A stretch of DNA of 64,000 bases from Ophiosphaerella korrae. Lineage: Eukaryota > Ascomycota > Dothideomycetes > Pleosporales > Phaeosphaeriaceae. A model generated the notes under the pieces. The model was not told where the DNA came from, searched no databases, and was given only the letters and a program-made list of their open reading frames with translations. Location of the stretch: positions 1-64,000 of the forward strand of contig JALNQF010000099.1 of assembly GCA_028456385.1 (NCBI GenBank), in the 5' to 3' direction. Position numbers and translations under genes: made by a program. Positions 11,559 to 22,789 of this stretch are shown piece by piece (the stretch's first letter is position 1; the number at the start of each line of letters is the position of its first letter).

Positions 11559-12628
11559 ATGGCGGACTATGAAGAACTGGTGGTGCGCACTCTATCTTGC
11601 ATTACACAACCCACTCTGTGTTTCTCGAACTAACAGTTTTTTTTTGACAGGAATTGGGCTTCGAGGGCGTGGATCGGCTGGCGTGCAAATATCACGATAA
11701 GGTTTATGATCGTTTGCCTGGGTGGAAGAGGAGGCAGGAAGAGCAGCGACAGCATAATAAGCCGGCGCCCGCGAACGAGAGGCAGCGTGAGAGGAGGGAC
11801 TCGGCTACAGAGCGCAATCGAAGCAACAACAGAACGGAGCGCAATCGAAACGATACAGACAGAAATATGTCGTCATACTCGTCGTACGCGCAAGATGGAT
11901 GACAGGACTACCACGATGCACGAGACGAACCACGAGACGAACGGTACGTGCATGACGAAGGATGGTACTTCAAAGGCATGAATGCAAGCGCGCATGTAGG
12001 ACCAGGCTACCAAGTTGCCGTGTGTTAGGTCCTGATCCTCCAAGCTGATCGTCGCCGAGCTGATAGGTACACCCAGCCACGCACACGCTCTCCGCCCCTA
12101 GGCTACGGCAACGGGTATGACACGCGCCAACATGGTGACCGTGGTCGGCCCGCGCCCTCGCGCCTGCGCTCCTCCTCATGGTCGCCGCAGCGCAATCCAC
12201 GACACGACGACTCGCGACGCACTCGGCGACGGCCAAGATCCCGCTCGAGAGACCTGGGCGCAGTGAATCCACAGCGGCTCGCGGCGACGATTGTGGGCGG
12301 GCTGGTGGGCGGGTTCGCGGGGAGCAAGATGGGCAAAGGGCAGAAGCACGACACCGCGGCGACTATTTCTGGTGCTATTTTGGGGGGCATCGCGAGCCGA
12401 GAAATTGCCGACTGGCGGGTGAACAAGGTGAATAGGGACGAGCGACGCAAAAAGCAGGAGACACGGGAAGGCAAATATGGCGAGGACGACTACAAGAACG
12501 ATTACGAGGACAACGACCGGAGTGAGCGCAGGCGCATTCAGGATTCGCGAGATTCGCGAGATTCTCGAGGTTCGCGCGGGTGGTGTGACCAGTGTCGGTG
12601 CGAGCGGTCGCGGTGTTGGTGTAAATGA
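11559..12628 (+). pseudogene. Glycine-zipper (2TM) basic protein gene with an in-frame stop
   Basis: Exon 1 starts MADYEEL at 11559. An intron beginning at 11580 or 11583 and ending at 11650 leads into ELGFEGVDRLACKYHDKVYD. A charged Arg/Asn-rich linker follows, then a TGA at 11900-11902 in the same frame (QDG-stop-QDYHDARDEP). A second apparent stop near 12027 disappears if an intron at 12023-12067 is removed (VAV joined to YTQPRTRSPP). The C-terminal part is the recognisable one: AATIVGGLVGGFAGSKMGKG and TISGAILGGIASREI (12278-12402) form a glycine-zipper pair of hydrophobic segments. It ends in an Arg/Asp-rich, Cys-rich tail (WCDQCRCERSRCWCK). Coding density beyond the TGA argues for a single nonsense change (TGG to TGA) or a read error rather than a natural end. 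The function of this fungal family is unknown to me. Confidence 0.5.
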
Positions 12629-13549
12629 GGGGAGGCTCACGAATTATCACGGTCAGGGACAGATGAAACGATACATTGGGCCGCATGGGCAGCAGGATAC
12701 CCTTGGGGAGGAAGGTGTGATTTCACGGTATTACTGGCAATAAGCAATCATTGCCAATGGAGAATAAATGACGCACTGGCGTTGACGTTTGCGCATGGCC
12801 CGTGTGAAGCGAGTGCACGCACCAAAGCTAAATGTCGCGTGGTTGAAACGGGGGGGGGATGGATTGAGCCGGGAAATGAGAGGCGGAAGGCGGTGGTAGC
12901 GCGGTGGTGGTGAGCAGAAGAACTAAGGCGTGGTGAGCAATGGATGACAGGGAGGCGTGCAGGGGCAGGCAGCCAAAGACAGTTGGTGTGGGAGGCGTCC
13001 CAAAGAAGGCTGCGCTAGCTCGTCGGGGATGAAGGCCTAGTGGTTTCGAGAACAAGTCGTGGAAGCTACGACCCGCGCCCGGTGGCCCCTCCCTCAGGTG
13101 TGCTCGGGGAACATCATCCTCGCAAACAAAAGACGAGAGTCGAAGACACGCCCGCACACACTCAACCACACCACACCACACCACACCACACCACACCGCA
13201 CCTCGCCTCACCGGTGCATTGCATCCCGCCCCGGGGCCAGCCGGGTAGTCATCGTCTTTGGCTCGGCCGCTCTGCATTCCGCCATCTGTCGCCGCGTCCG
13301 CACAACCCACACAACCCTCCTGCCACCCTACCTGCCCATTAGGAAAGCGCGCCTGGCCTGCACACTACACCGCTCCGAGCTGCCCTCGCCGCTGCCGCCG
13401 CTCCACCATGAGCTGAGGACTGGCTCGTCTTTCCCTCTTCGCGTCGTGTGCCCCTCGCTTGTGCACACGCTGCACGCCTGCCTCGCTGCGCTGTGCTCCG
13501 CTCTCCCTCCCGCTCTCCCTCCACCACCTTCACCCTCGCCACGGCCGCG
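12629..13549. other. Intergenic / long 5' leader of the F-box gene
   Basis: About 920 bases, pyrimidine-rich towards the right end (many CCT, CTC and CGC words), as expected for the promoter and 5' leader of the next gene. Open frames on both strands here look like composition artefacts. Confidence 0.45.
13166..13197 (+). repeat. (CCACA)n microsatellite
   Basis: Six perfect CCACA units plus a partial unit in the promoter or leader of the F-box gene. A variable simple repeat. Confidence 0.85.
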
Positions 13550-16508
13550 ATGCGCAGGTACAGGCCCGGCGGCCCCGTGCGAGCCCACGGCGGCGTCGCC
13601 ATGCCGGACCCCTTCGCCATGGTGCGCGCCTACGACAGCGACACCAATCCTGCCCGCCCCATTCGTCCCTCGCCGCTCGCCGCTTCCACCATCCAGGGCT
13701 TGCCCTTGGACCTGCTCGACCGCCTGCGCTCCTTCCCGCTGTTCCAGGCTGCGCCCGACTCCTTCCTGGCCGCTGTAGGCCTGCACCTCAAGCCGCAGCT
13801 CTACCAGCCGCACGATACCATTCTCACCGAGGGCGAGACGGGCAAGGCGATGTACTGGCTGGTGCGTGGGGCTGTGCGCGTCACCTCCCGTGACCAGGAG
13901 AGCACCTACGCCGAGCTGAAGCCTGGTGCTTTCTTTGGCGAGATTGGCATCCTCATGGACATCCCCCGCACTGCCACCGTCGTTGCTAACATGCGCTCGC
14001 TCGTGGTGCGTCTGAACAAAGAAGACCTTAAGAAGGAGCTCATCAACTACCCCGAGGTCGAGCGTGCCATCATGCACGAGGCCCAGGAGCGCCTTGCCAT
14101 TCTGGAGCGCAAGAAGAAAGAACTGGGCGGCAACAAGCGCCCCGCCATGCCCATGCGCCAGATCACTGGAAAGCGCGATCGCGAGGATGGCGATGTGATC
14201 ATGGCTGAGACGGGTGTCTTGCGCGACGGCGAGGTCATGAATGCGTACAAGAAGAGAAAGTCGCCAAGTCCGGGTCTGACGGATGCTATAGCCCACAGCG
14301 CTTTCGGAAGCGGTGGCATCCATGTGAGGCCTCTGCTCAAAGAACTGCCACTCTTCTCTAGCCTGCCTGACGACATCCTGCACTTTATCGGCATGCGCGC
14401 CCAGCCCCTCTCTTTTCCTCCATTTACCGATATCATCAAACAGGGCACTCAAGGGCGTGACGTCTTTTTCATAGTCAAGGGAGACGTGGAAGTCGTGACT
14501 GTGAACCAACCCGAGATGAACGGGCATACTTCGCCTACTCAAGGGCGGCGGAAATCTATTGCTGCGGGAGAGCATCATTTTCAAGAAGTCAAGGCACGGC
14601 TGAAGCCGGGGCAGTATTTTGGCGAGGTGGCCAGTCTTTCTCTTGCACCGCGCCGCACTGCCACTGTACGTTCCATCTCCTCTGTAGAAATCCTGATGAT
14701 TGGCGGCGACACTTTGAATCAGCTGTGGGAAAAGTGCACGCCTGACGTGCGCCGCCAGGTTGAGTCTGTTGCAAAGGAGCGACTGCAAACTGCTCAGGAT
14801 ACCGACGTGCTCATGACAGACATCAATAGCACCCCAAACATTGACGACCTCGCTATTGCAGACATCATTGTCCCCCGAACCCCGAGGAGAAAGAAGAGCG
14901 TGCCGACCGTTACCTTTAATGACCTCACCAACCACATCGAAAGCCCAGTAACGCCATCACGAAGAGATGAAAAGGTTATGGAGCCATTTGATCCAGACCC
15001 ATTTCTTAACGTTGATTTGGACAATGTGCGGTCTCGGTCGCGCAGAGGCTCATTGGCGCCTCCTACGCCAGATTCTCCAAGCAGTCCTAACAAAGCTGAA
15101 TTTCCCAAATCGCCATCGCCGAATGGATTGCCGCTCTCACCATCACCAACGCCATACACGAAACATGAATCTACCCCACCAGAAGCTCCACTTGATTTCA
15201 AGCGACCACGGACCAAACGACCGAGCAGATACAGCAGGGGCAGGCTGCCAGACGGTGTTTTGGCCAACATCTTTCAGAATCTGGACATATATGAGGTGAT
15301 GAAGCTACGGGCTGTATCGTCGCACTGGCATAAAATACTATCATCATCCCCAGACATTCTTCACAACCTCGACCTTACCAGATACAACCGCAAAGTCACA
15401 GATCGAACGCTGGTCGATATAATATGTCCGTTTGTTGGAAGCCGACCAAAGTATATTAATATCAGTAATTGTTTCCACGTGACGGACGAAGGCTTCGCGG
15501 AGCTTGCAAAGACGTGTGGACCCGGGGTAAAGATATGGCGCATGAAAAGTGTATGGGACATTACGGGGCCCGCAGTGCTGGAAATGGTCCAGAAAGCCAG
15601 GGGTCTTGAAGAGGTCGATCTTAGCAACTGTAGGAAGGTGGGCGACAATCTTCTTGCACGCGTAATTGGCTGGGTTGTTCCCGAGCTGCCACCTCAGGTG
15701 GCAATTGCACATGCGCAACATCAGGCACAAATGAACGGCCGCCGATCTGGGGCAGGCAAGGGTGGAGCGAATGGTCAGCCTGCTCCCCAGCCTTTGCCTC
15801 CGGGTTCTGTTGTTGGGTGCCCTAAGCTTCGGCGGCTCACGCTGAGCTACTGCAAGCACATTACAGATCGTAGCATGGCGCATATTGCAGTCCATGCTGC
15901 GAATCGCATTGAGAGTATCGACCTTACGCGGTGCACAACAATCACAGATGTTGGCTTCCAGCACTGGAGCGTTTATCCGTTTCCGCGGTTGACCAAGTTA
16001 TGCCTCGCAGATTGCACCTATCTTACTGATAACGCAATTGTTTACCTTACCAATGCGGCTAAGGGGCTGAAGGAATTAGATCTTGTAAGTTGCTTTGATA
16101 CTTCTTTTTTATTTCGCAATTTGGACTAAGCACTTTCAGTCGTTTTGCTGCGCCCTTTCCGACACAGCAACCGAAGTCCTAGCCCTCGGCCTCCCCTCCC
16201 TAACACACCTCAATCTTGCCTTTTGCGGTTCCGCCGTCTCTGATACTTCTCTACGCTGCATATCTCTGCATCTCCTTGAGCTTCGCCATCTTAGCGTGCG
16301 CGGCTGCGTCCGAGTAACTGGCACCGGCGTCGAGGCCGTTGTCGAAGGATGTCGCGACCTCGAAGTGTTCGACGTAAGCCAGTGCAAGAACCTCAGCCGC
16401 TGGATCGACGCAGGAGGCGTCCAGATGGTCAAGCAGCGCGGCCGCAACGTTCGATTTGAAATAGTTGCAGACGGCAAGTGGCGGGTCGGAAAAGGCGGTA
16501 TGATATAA
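13550..16508 (+). CDS. F-box/LRR protein with two cyclic-nucleotide-binding domains
   Basis: Predicted 967-aa protein; one intron at 16085-16139 joins ELDL to SFCCALSDTATEV. Domain order as read: first cyclic-nucleotide-binding fold (about residues 60-180; QPHDTILTEGETGKAMYWLV, PGAFFGEIGILMDIPRTATVV), and a second one (about 265-420; FTDIIKQGTQGRDVFFIVKG, PGQYFGEVASLSLAPRRTATV). A Ser/Pro-rich linker follows, then an F-box (LPDGVLANIFQNLDIYEVM, near 565), and at least five leucine-rich repeats of the cysteine-containing type (LRRLTLSYCKHITDRSMAHI, IESIDLTRCTTITDVGF). F-box proteins recruit substrates to SCF ubiquitin ligases through Skp1, with the LRRs as substrate platform. The paired nucleotide-binding folds suggest control by cAMP/cGMP or a structural use. 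Both keep FGE-(I/V)-(x)-PRTATV-like cores. Start chosen at MRRYRPGGP; an in-frame upstream start at 13448 is unlikely. Confidence 0.88.
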
Positions 16509-16915
16509 GAGTCGTTGTAAGACACAGAGCAAAAGGAAGGAGATGCAGGATCACCCTAATGTGTATGGATATATGCATGATGAACAACTTATGGCGTTTT
16601 TTTTTTTTCTTTCTTTTTTTCCTTTCTACATTTTGCCTTCGCTTTTCGTCGTTTTTCTTTCAGCGTTGAGTAGAGGCTAGGTGGCCTTTTTTTCCCGAAG
16701 AATTGGAACTCATGTATCGATGGACAGGATCTAGACTTTCGCTTTTCACGTCGGTTATTTCGTTTTGTTTCCAGTGTGGTATTTCGTCGCAATAAGATAG
16801 CTATGATACCAGCTGTTGTATGAATGAAGTCTCGTGGCGTTTCGCAAATGGGTAGATAGTTCGTTCGATTCAGCATTGGTCTAGATGGGTATTATACAAA
16901 CATCACAACAATCCG
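16509..16915. other. Intergenic between convergent genes
   Basis: About 400 bases with a T-rich tract at 16597-16625 and further T runs, likely holding the 3' ends of the F-box gene and Dom34. No gene seen. Confidence 0.5.
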
Positions 16916-18162
16916 TCATATCACCATCTCCCCTTCCCCCGCGTCCCTACCCCCCTCATCCACCTCCTCATCCAGATCCTCAATCGGATACGTCAGTATC
17001 GCCGCCACGCCGCCCAGCCCCTCCAACCTCTTCCCGCTCTCGTGCAAGCTGCTAAACACCCGCACCTCGCCGCCCTCCACCCCCCGCACCCGATCCACGA
17101 GCCCCACCCACCGCCTCCTCTCGCTCACACTTTGGGCGCGGAATAAAGCGTCATTCAGCATCAGCACGCCGCCGCCGCGCCCGACGCCGCCACGCTCCAC
17201 CGCGCGCTCGACTTCTCGCGGCCCGTACCACGCGCGCCCGTCGTCCGCCCGCATCAGCGCCATAAACCGGTCCATCAGCGCCGTTTCGCGCGCATACTTT
17301 GTATCCGCGAGCTTGGCCGAGATGGCTTTCGACGACAGGACGTCTGCGAGCGCATGCACGTTTCCCGAGGACGCGTGCGCGAGCACTATGGAAGGGAGGT
17401 ACGCGAGGAGCGGCTTGTTCGCCGTGCGCGTCGCTTCGGACCTGACGTAAGACAAAAACGAGGACGCGACGAAGCCCGGGCTTGCAAGGAGGAGCGGCAA
17501 CCCCTTGCTTAGGTCGAGGGCGCGGAGCAGTGTTGCGAGCACGGTTGCGAAGAAGCGCTGCATGCCTTTTGCGTGGGCGTCGACGTTGCCGTGGCGCTTG
17601 CGCGGCACGGGCACGTCGATGGCGTGCCGCACGACGGTCTGGTGCGCGGTGATCATGCACATGCGCGCTGTCCCCTCGCCCATGACCACGGCCCACATCT
17701 CGGCGCCGCGCTCGGCATCGCACGCCTCGCGCAGCTGCGCCAGCGCAACCGAGTCCCAGCCGCCGCTCTTCTCGAGCGTAAACGCGCGGTTGAGCTCGAG
17801 GTCCAGCGTGTGGTGCTGGCCCAGCTTGACGTGTTCGTTTTCCGCGGCCACGGTGCCTGCGACGTGCAGTTGGCTGGAGGCGATGTCGAAGTCGGTGGTG
17901 GTGACGGCGAGCGTGAGGGTTAGGGGGATGCGTTGTGAGGACGTGGAGCCGGAGTCGGAGGTCTTGGTTATGCGGCGGAGGGCTTTGGCGCGGAGGTGGT
18001 CGGTTGGTTGGATTAGGTTGTAGGCGTGCCACTGGGGGAGGTCAGGATGTGTTGCGCGCGCGGGAGCGGAGGGGTGGGTACCATGTCCTCGGGCTCCTCG
18101 GGCAGCAGGGTCGCGAAGCCTTCGCCGGTTTTTTTCTCGATTTGCGATTTGACGAGGCGCAT
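16916..18162 (-). CDS. DOM34: Dom34/Pelota, ribosome-rescue factor
   Basis: eRF1-like protein that with Hbs1 splits stalled ribosomes in no-go and non-stop decay. Exon 1 (18162-18082) gives MRLVKSQIEKKTGEGFATLL followed by PEEPEDM. The intron 18032-18081 (GTACCC...CCCCAG) joins this to WHAYNLIQPTDHLRAKALRR, the Pelota N-terminal signature. Total 398 aa, normal length. Later blocks fit the middle and C-terminal domains: RAFTLEKSGGWDSVALAQL, KGMQRFFATVLATL, LLASPGFVASSFLSYV, GGVLMLNDALFRAQSVSERR and AAILTYPIEDLDEEV near the end. As in other Pelota proteins there is no GGQ motif. The 5' exon is short and easily missed; a start upstream of 18162 in another frame would be wrong. Very GC-rich coding sequence, intact. 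Confidence 0.94.
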
Positions 18163-18591
18163 TTTGGGCGGTGGGGGTGGGTATGGACACAGGTTGGTGG
18201 ATGGTGGGGTTGTGGTTGAGGTTTATTATGACGCGTAGTGGGGCAGGCGGGTTGGGCGTATTTAAGCTTAAGTGTGTTAAGGTTTGCCGGCCAGACGTAG
18301 CCGACCCATCTTGTCTCTCATTGAGCGAACGCTTGAATTTTTATATAATGGAAATACGATGTTCCTAATTATCTATCTAACTCTCGTCGCGTTTCCTGGC
18401 GTCTTCGACATGATGCCATTGATGCCTATGTGGCTGAGTAAATTAGCACTAAAATGGTAATCCCAGCCATGAATCGGCAGGCCCATGCGTGCAGTTCTCA
18501 GCCGCAGAGCACAAGCATGCTCAAACACATGGTAGCAGAAGTGTGCTTTGACAAAGACACTGCCTTCATTCGTTCTTAACTGTCTTGTGCC
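18163..18591. promoter_or_regulatory. Divergent promoter region (Dom34 / unknown-function gene)
   Basis: About 430 bases separating two genes transcribed away from each other. The Dom34 side is G-rich, the other side AT-richer. No specific binding site recognised. Confidence 0.4.
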
Positions 18592-19755
18592 ATGCTGTCC
18601 TTCACTAAGGCGCCGACACAGCCGTGCGAGTCGTTCCCGGCCCCGCTCCCACGCCGCCAGCCTTTCGACTCCGAGTGTAATAATCAAGAGCAGAGTCCTT
18701 TCTTTGCCCAGCTACCGCCCGAGATTCGCAACGAGATATATAAATATACATTTGCGTCTGAGCCTCGCGAGTTGCTGAGCATCGAAGCTCATCCACTATC
18801 GCTTCTCCTCACCTGCCACAGAGCATACCACGAGGCTTCACTCCTAGCATTCGGCCACCACGCCTTCCAAATATCACCCCACTCGCAACTAACCCAATTG
18901 TTCAACATGCGCAACGCGACATGGCACCTCTCCACCTACCAAATCCTCGCCATCACCGCTCTCTCCTACGACCTGCGCAAAACCTACCCCCGCCCCGACA
19001 CCTTCCCAAACCCAGCATACACCCTATCCAGCGCCCTACCCCTCCTCCCCAACCTCGCCCGCTTCGAAATCCGCATTATCCGCAGCCAATCCCTGGACCG
19101 ATCCGTGCACGCCTACCACACCCACCCCTTCCTCGCACCCTCCATCGCTGAAGCCAAATCCAATGCCATCGACAAGTACGCCCCCAGCTGGTTCGCGCGC
19201 GCCATGGGCGCCACATATCCCCGGCAAGTGGGCGAATCCTGGCGCTTTGAATGGCCGCAGCTCGAGCACATCCAAGTCGTGGAACGCAACACCGAGTCAG
19301 CATATCGCTTCCAGCCACACATGGACCTCGACGCCATCGGCCTTGTGCGCGGCGTCAGCGCATGTCCATGTTCTTGCGACGCCGTGCAGTGGGCAGTAGC
19401 AGGTCTAGTGCACACGTCGGGGCGCCGCGTCAGCATCAGCGCAACGTACTACGGGCCGGAAGACCGGGGGCTGCCGCCGCTGACAGAGGACGAGATGGTG
19501 CGCGTGCGGCGGGGCACAAATGCCGTTATCCTAAAAGAAGGTGGCGCGTCGCTGGATGTGGTGGCTGGCGCCACGAGCGTCGAGTATCGCGCGAATGGGG
19601 AGTATTGGGAGGCGATGAGGAGGAGGCATGGGGATTTTGGGGCTGTTTGTAGGGATGTGTGGAGGGATGTGTGGAGGGATGTGTGGGGAGGGAGGGAGCT
19701 TCCCGCTGGGTCGATGGAGAGGGGGGAGGGGGATTGGGCGAGGATGAAGAGGTAG
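18592..19755 (+). CDS. Fungal protein of unknown function with F-box-like N-terminal motif
   Basis: Single exon, 387 aa. The segment FFAQLPPEIRNEIYKYTFAS (residues 37-56), followed by LLLTCHRAYHEASLLAFGHH, is the degenerate F-box-like signature of a very large family of ascomycete proteins, often annotated as hypothetical or DUF7730-like. The rest is globular, with FEWPQLEHIQVVERN in the middle and an Arg/Trp-rich tail encoded by near-repeats of GGGATGTGTGGA (19653-19688). No catalytic motif, signal peptide or membrane segment is visible. It could act as a substrate adaptor, but that is not shown by the sequence. The reading frame is intact. Confidence 0.72.
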   Translation: MLSFTKAPTQPCESFPAPLPRRQPFDSECNNQEQSPFFAQLPPEIRNEIYKYTFASEPRELLSIEAHPLSLLLTCHRAYHEASLLAFGHHAFQISPHSQLTQLFNMRNATWHLSTYQILAITALSYDLRKTYPRPDTFPNPAYTLSSALPLLPNLARFEIRIIRSQSLDRSVHAYHTHPFLAPSIAEAKSNAIDKYAPSWFARAMGATYPRQVGESWRFEWPQLEHIQVVERNTESAYRFQPHMDLDAIGLVRGVSACPCSCDAVQWAVAGLVHTSGRRVSISATYYGPEDRGLPPLTEDEMVRVRRGTNAVILKEGGASLDVVAGATSVEYRANGEYWEAMRRRHGDFGAVCRDVWRDVWRDVWGGRELPAGSMERGEGDWARMKR

Positions 19756-21099
19756 GAGGGTGAACTAGAGGGTTTGTGATGAGAGGGTGGGTTAGGAGGG
19801 ATAGCGTGTTGGTAAGGATATAGGTATTTTTTTGCACGGAAGGCATGTTTGGGGGAGGGGGGGGGGGGGGGCATCCGCGACTGTGTATATTTTGGCGTTT
19901 GATGATTTAGCATAGGTATTTCTTGGGCAAAAGGTTGGTAGGATTGTGTCGAGGTAAGTTCGAGCTTACAGATTTCGGTTATGTTGCTTGGTAGGAATGT
20001 CACCGAGGTTAGAGTCTAGTGGATATTTTATCGCAGTATTGGAAAATCATCTGAAGTGCAGTCTAGACAACGACAGGATTGATCCATTGTAATCCACGGT
20101 TTGCCAAAGTGCAAGAATGGATGCATTGATTTCATCAGTGATGGCTAATTTTCTTTGAGGAACGAAGTTCCGTAATGCTTCAAAAGTACAATTCTCGCCC
20201 TTCACAAGCTAAGTATCGAACCAACTGACGTAAGCTTGTTCAATTATTTCCATCTCAAGCCTGCACACGCCACCGGAGATATGTTAACGTCGGGCCCATC
20301 GATCCGAGCAATAGTATTCCAACAGCCATCAAGCTTGCAACACGAACCATCTCATTTGTACATGTGGGCCTTACAGTCCTAATGCCGCCGGTCGCATGGA
20401 TCTAAATGATCTCTTGGTAGAGATGGCGTAATATTGCACCCTACACTACGCTTCCATCACGAGGGCTCGTTGCAAATGCTCACGCTCCAGCGCCGCAGAT
20501 CAAGACGTTGCGCAACGCGAGAACTGCAGAGAATACTATCAAATGCCATATTTGCCGCCATGCAAGCGACAAATTTGGTACCTAATCGCAGCTGATGATA
20601 TCGTAGCGTGGTAATGTCGGATCTCCAATTCGTCAAAGTGGCTAGCAACTGCCGACTACCATGTTCACACATCCGGCTAAAACCCCAATCACATTCGACG
20701 TTTGATAGTTACACTGCCAGCACTTGATCATGGCAGCGTATACCAAGGACCATGCGAGGCTGTACCCCGCAGCCAAGATCGGACAATAAATGAACGCTAA
20801 TCAAGCTGCGGTGCATGCAGCCTAGCGAGCAAATGCCGGGACCTATCAAGTCCCTGATGATTATGGCACTCTTGAGAGGATAATCTGGGGAAAGTAAAAA
20901 ACACTACAGCGGGTTTTTCTAAATCGCGTGCTGATGAGATTCACAAGGGGAGGATGCCGTGGATCCAGAACCATGACCGCGTGAGGCGTAAAGCCGAATT
21001 GCTTTGCAGCGAGCCAGACGTATATTAAGCTGGGACAGATGGTCAGCAAAGTCTCTGTTACTACGCCTTTGCACTTATAATCATCTGCAATCTGCCACC
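19756..21099. other. 1.3-kb intergenic region without a recognisable gene
   Basis: Holds a 15-base G run at 19857-19871 and otherwise mixed sequence. Short frames here (for example around 20457-20672) match nothing I know. The last 100-200 bases should be the promoter of the dioxygenase. Confidence 0.45.
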
Positions 21100-22292
21100 A
21101 TGGTCCATTTCTCCCAGGCTTTGGCCAGTATTATTTTGACTGCCAGCGTTGTAGCACATCCCGGCGGAAACATCAACAAGGAGATCTTGAGGAGGCAAGC
21201 TCATCTCGACCACCCCAACCGTCGAAGTGTGCAAGAATGCAGACGTGACCTAGTGGAAAGCGGATGGGTCAGGGAACAGCATTTGAGGCGTGAAACTCGG
21301 CTTCATGAGCTCCGAGTTGCGGCTGGCTTTGCAAAGGAACATGAGATTATTCGTCGTGATATCGCTGAGGTTGAGCAAAATTACGGTGTGGAGGCGGCAT
21401 GCACTCTTGATCCCGAGGCTACCGAGGGACCGTACTGTAAGCTGGTATCTTGAGTTGTTCTGAGAAAATACTTACTCTTTAGGGGTCACGGGCGAACTCA
21501 TCCGCAGCGATCTTCTCACTGGCGAGAAAGGTGCTATCACTCACCTAGACATCAACGTAATTGATACTTCAGGTTGCAAGCCGGTTACCGATGCGTATGT
21601 AGAGCTTTGGGGCACAAATTCAACTGGTGTCTACACCGGCGTACAAGCCCGTGGCAACGGTGACGGATCCGCTACCGCCATCAAGACCAACGCACTCCGC
21701 GGCGTGATACCCACAAGCTCCAACGGAACTGCCAAATTCATCACCGTAATCCCCGGCCACTACGTCGGCCGCGCCAATCATCTGCACAGTACGTTCCGTG
21801 CCCCTGACAGCACTTTTGCATCTACTAACGCGCATAGCCATCATCCACCACGGTGCCAAGCTCCTCCCCAACAACACCATCCAGGGCGGTACTATCTCCC
21901 ACGTTGGCCAATTCTATGTTGAGCAGAACTTCCTTGGCCAAGTTGAAAAGACCTCGCCCTACAGCACGAACAAGCAAGCGCAAACACTCAACAGCCAAGA
22001 CGCGCTCTTCAACATGGGCAAAAAGGGCGGCGACGATCCCGTCATGAAGATCTCGCTCATCGGCAACAAGATTGAAGATGGGCTCTACGCGACCATCGAC
22101 GTTGGTGTAAATCCGAAGGCGAGGCAGAATCCGCAGCCAGTTAACATGTGGACAGCGGAGGGCGGGAAGCCCGTGCCGAATAGCCCGTGGACTGGGTATC
22201 CGGATACCTGCAAGTATTGTGGATTTAGGCCACCGAAGGAAAAGAAGGGAGTTGAGGTTAAGGAGGAGATGGAGGTGCTTGATGCAGAGTAG
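21100..22292 (+). CDS. Secreted intradiol ring-cleavage dioxygenase-like protein
   Basis: Predicted 365 aa from three exons (introns 21437-21482 and 21789-21837). Residues 1-19 are a signal peptide (hydrophobic core ALASIILTASVVA), so the product is extracellular, unlike cytosolic catechol dioxygenases. The intradiol core follows: GPYWVTGELIRSDL (first Tyr ligand near 112), LDINVIDTSGCKPVTDAYVELW, TNALRGVIPTSSNGTAKF, and GHYVGRANHLHTIIHHG with the second Tyr and the two His ligands near 206-214. The non-heme Fe(III) 2-Tyr/2-His set therefore looks complete. Such secreted fungal enzymes cleave catechols and may act on lignin- or plant-derived phenolics; the actual substrate is not known. Its C-terminus is Lys/Glu-rich. 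The Zn2Cys6 factor about 500 bp downstream on the same strand may regulate it (inference from position only). Confidence 0.9.
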
Positions 22293-22789
22293 TGTTGGAC
22301 AAGGCGTGAGACAGACGCCATTGGCAAGTATGGAGTACACTGTTGCAGTCGCGCTGTATATAAAGCATATGCAAGAAAATATATGTCATTGCTCGCATCT
22401 TCACTCGAATGGTCAGATTCGGTGGGGAGTTGTGAATACCAAGACTAGACGAAACATGATTTATGTTCTAACTGCTTCTGTGCTAGCTTGGCGGGATCAA
22501 TGATCTTCTGAGGCCTCATCCTAGTGACCAGTTATCCTACTTCAACTTCTTTGTAATCTTAACTGCCACAATTTCCATAGAGATTGTGATTGCGCCCTCC
22601 TTAACTAATAAAATGCATGCCGTACTGTCAACACACTGCCAGGCACCTTGATGTTGTTGTCGTGGGAGAAGTGACAATTGTGGTTGCCTGATTCTCCCCC
22701 CTTATGGCAATGCACAGATTACATATAGAGCGATCAGGTCCCTATTGAAACGTGTACCAAAACATTCCAACTCGAACAAATCGTTCAAG
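22293..22789. other. Intergenic / promoter of the Zn2Cys6 gene
   Basis: About 500 bases with no coding signal that I recognise. Confidence 0.45.

Noticed and set aside
12103..12640. Minus-strand frames of 100-154 aa
   Set aside because: They are mirror images of the Arg-rich, GC-rich glycine-zipper gene and lack any conserved feature.
13328..14935. 535-aa open frame on the minus strand
   Set aside because: It lies antisense to the F-box/CNB gene, has no recognisable domain and is explained by GC-rich codon use of the real gene.
17151..18032. 293-aa Arg/His/Pro-rich frame overlapping Dom34
   Set aside because: Shadow frame in GC-rich coding DNA; the Pelota frame is unambiguous.
18163..18190. 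Longer N-terminus for Dom34 starting at 18190
   Set aside because: It is in a different frame and misses the conserved first exon, which begins at 18162 and splices at 18081/18032.
19857..19871. 15-base G run as a functional element
   Set aside because: A homopolymer in an intergenic region; more likely slippage or a sequencing weak spot than a feature.
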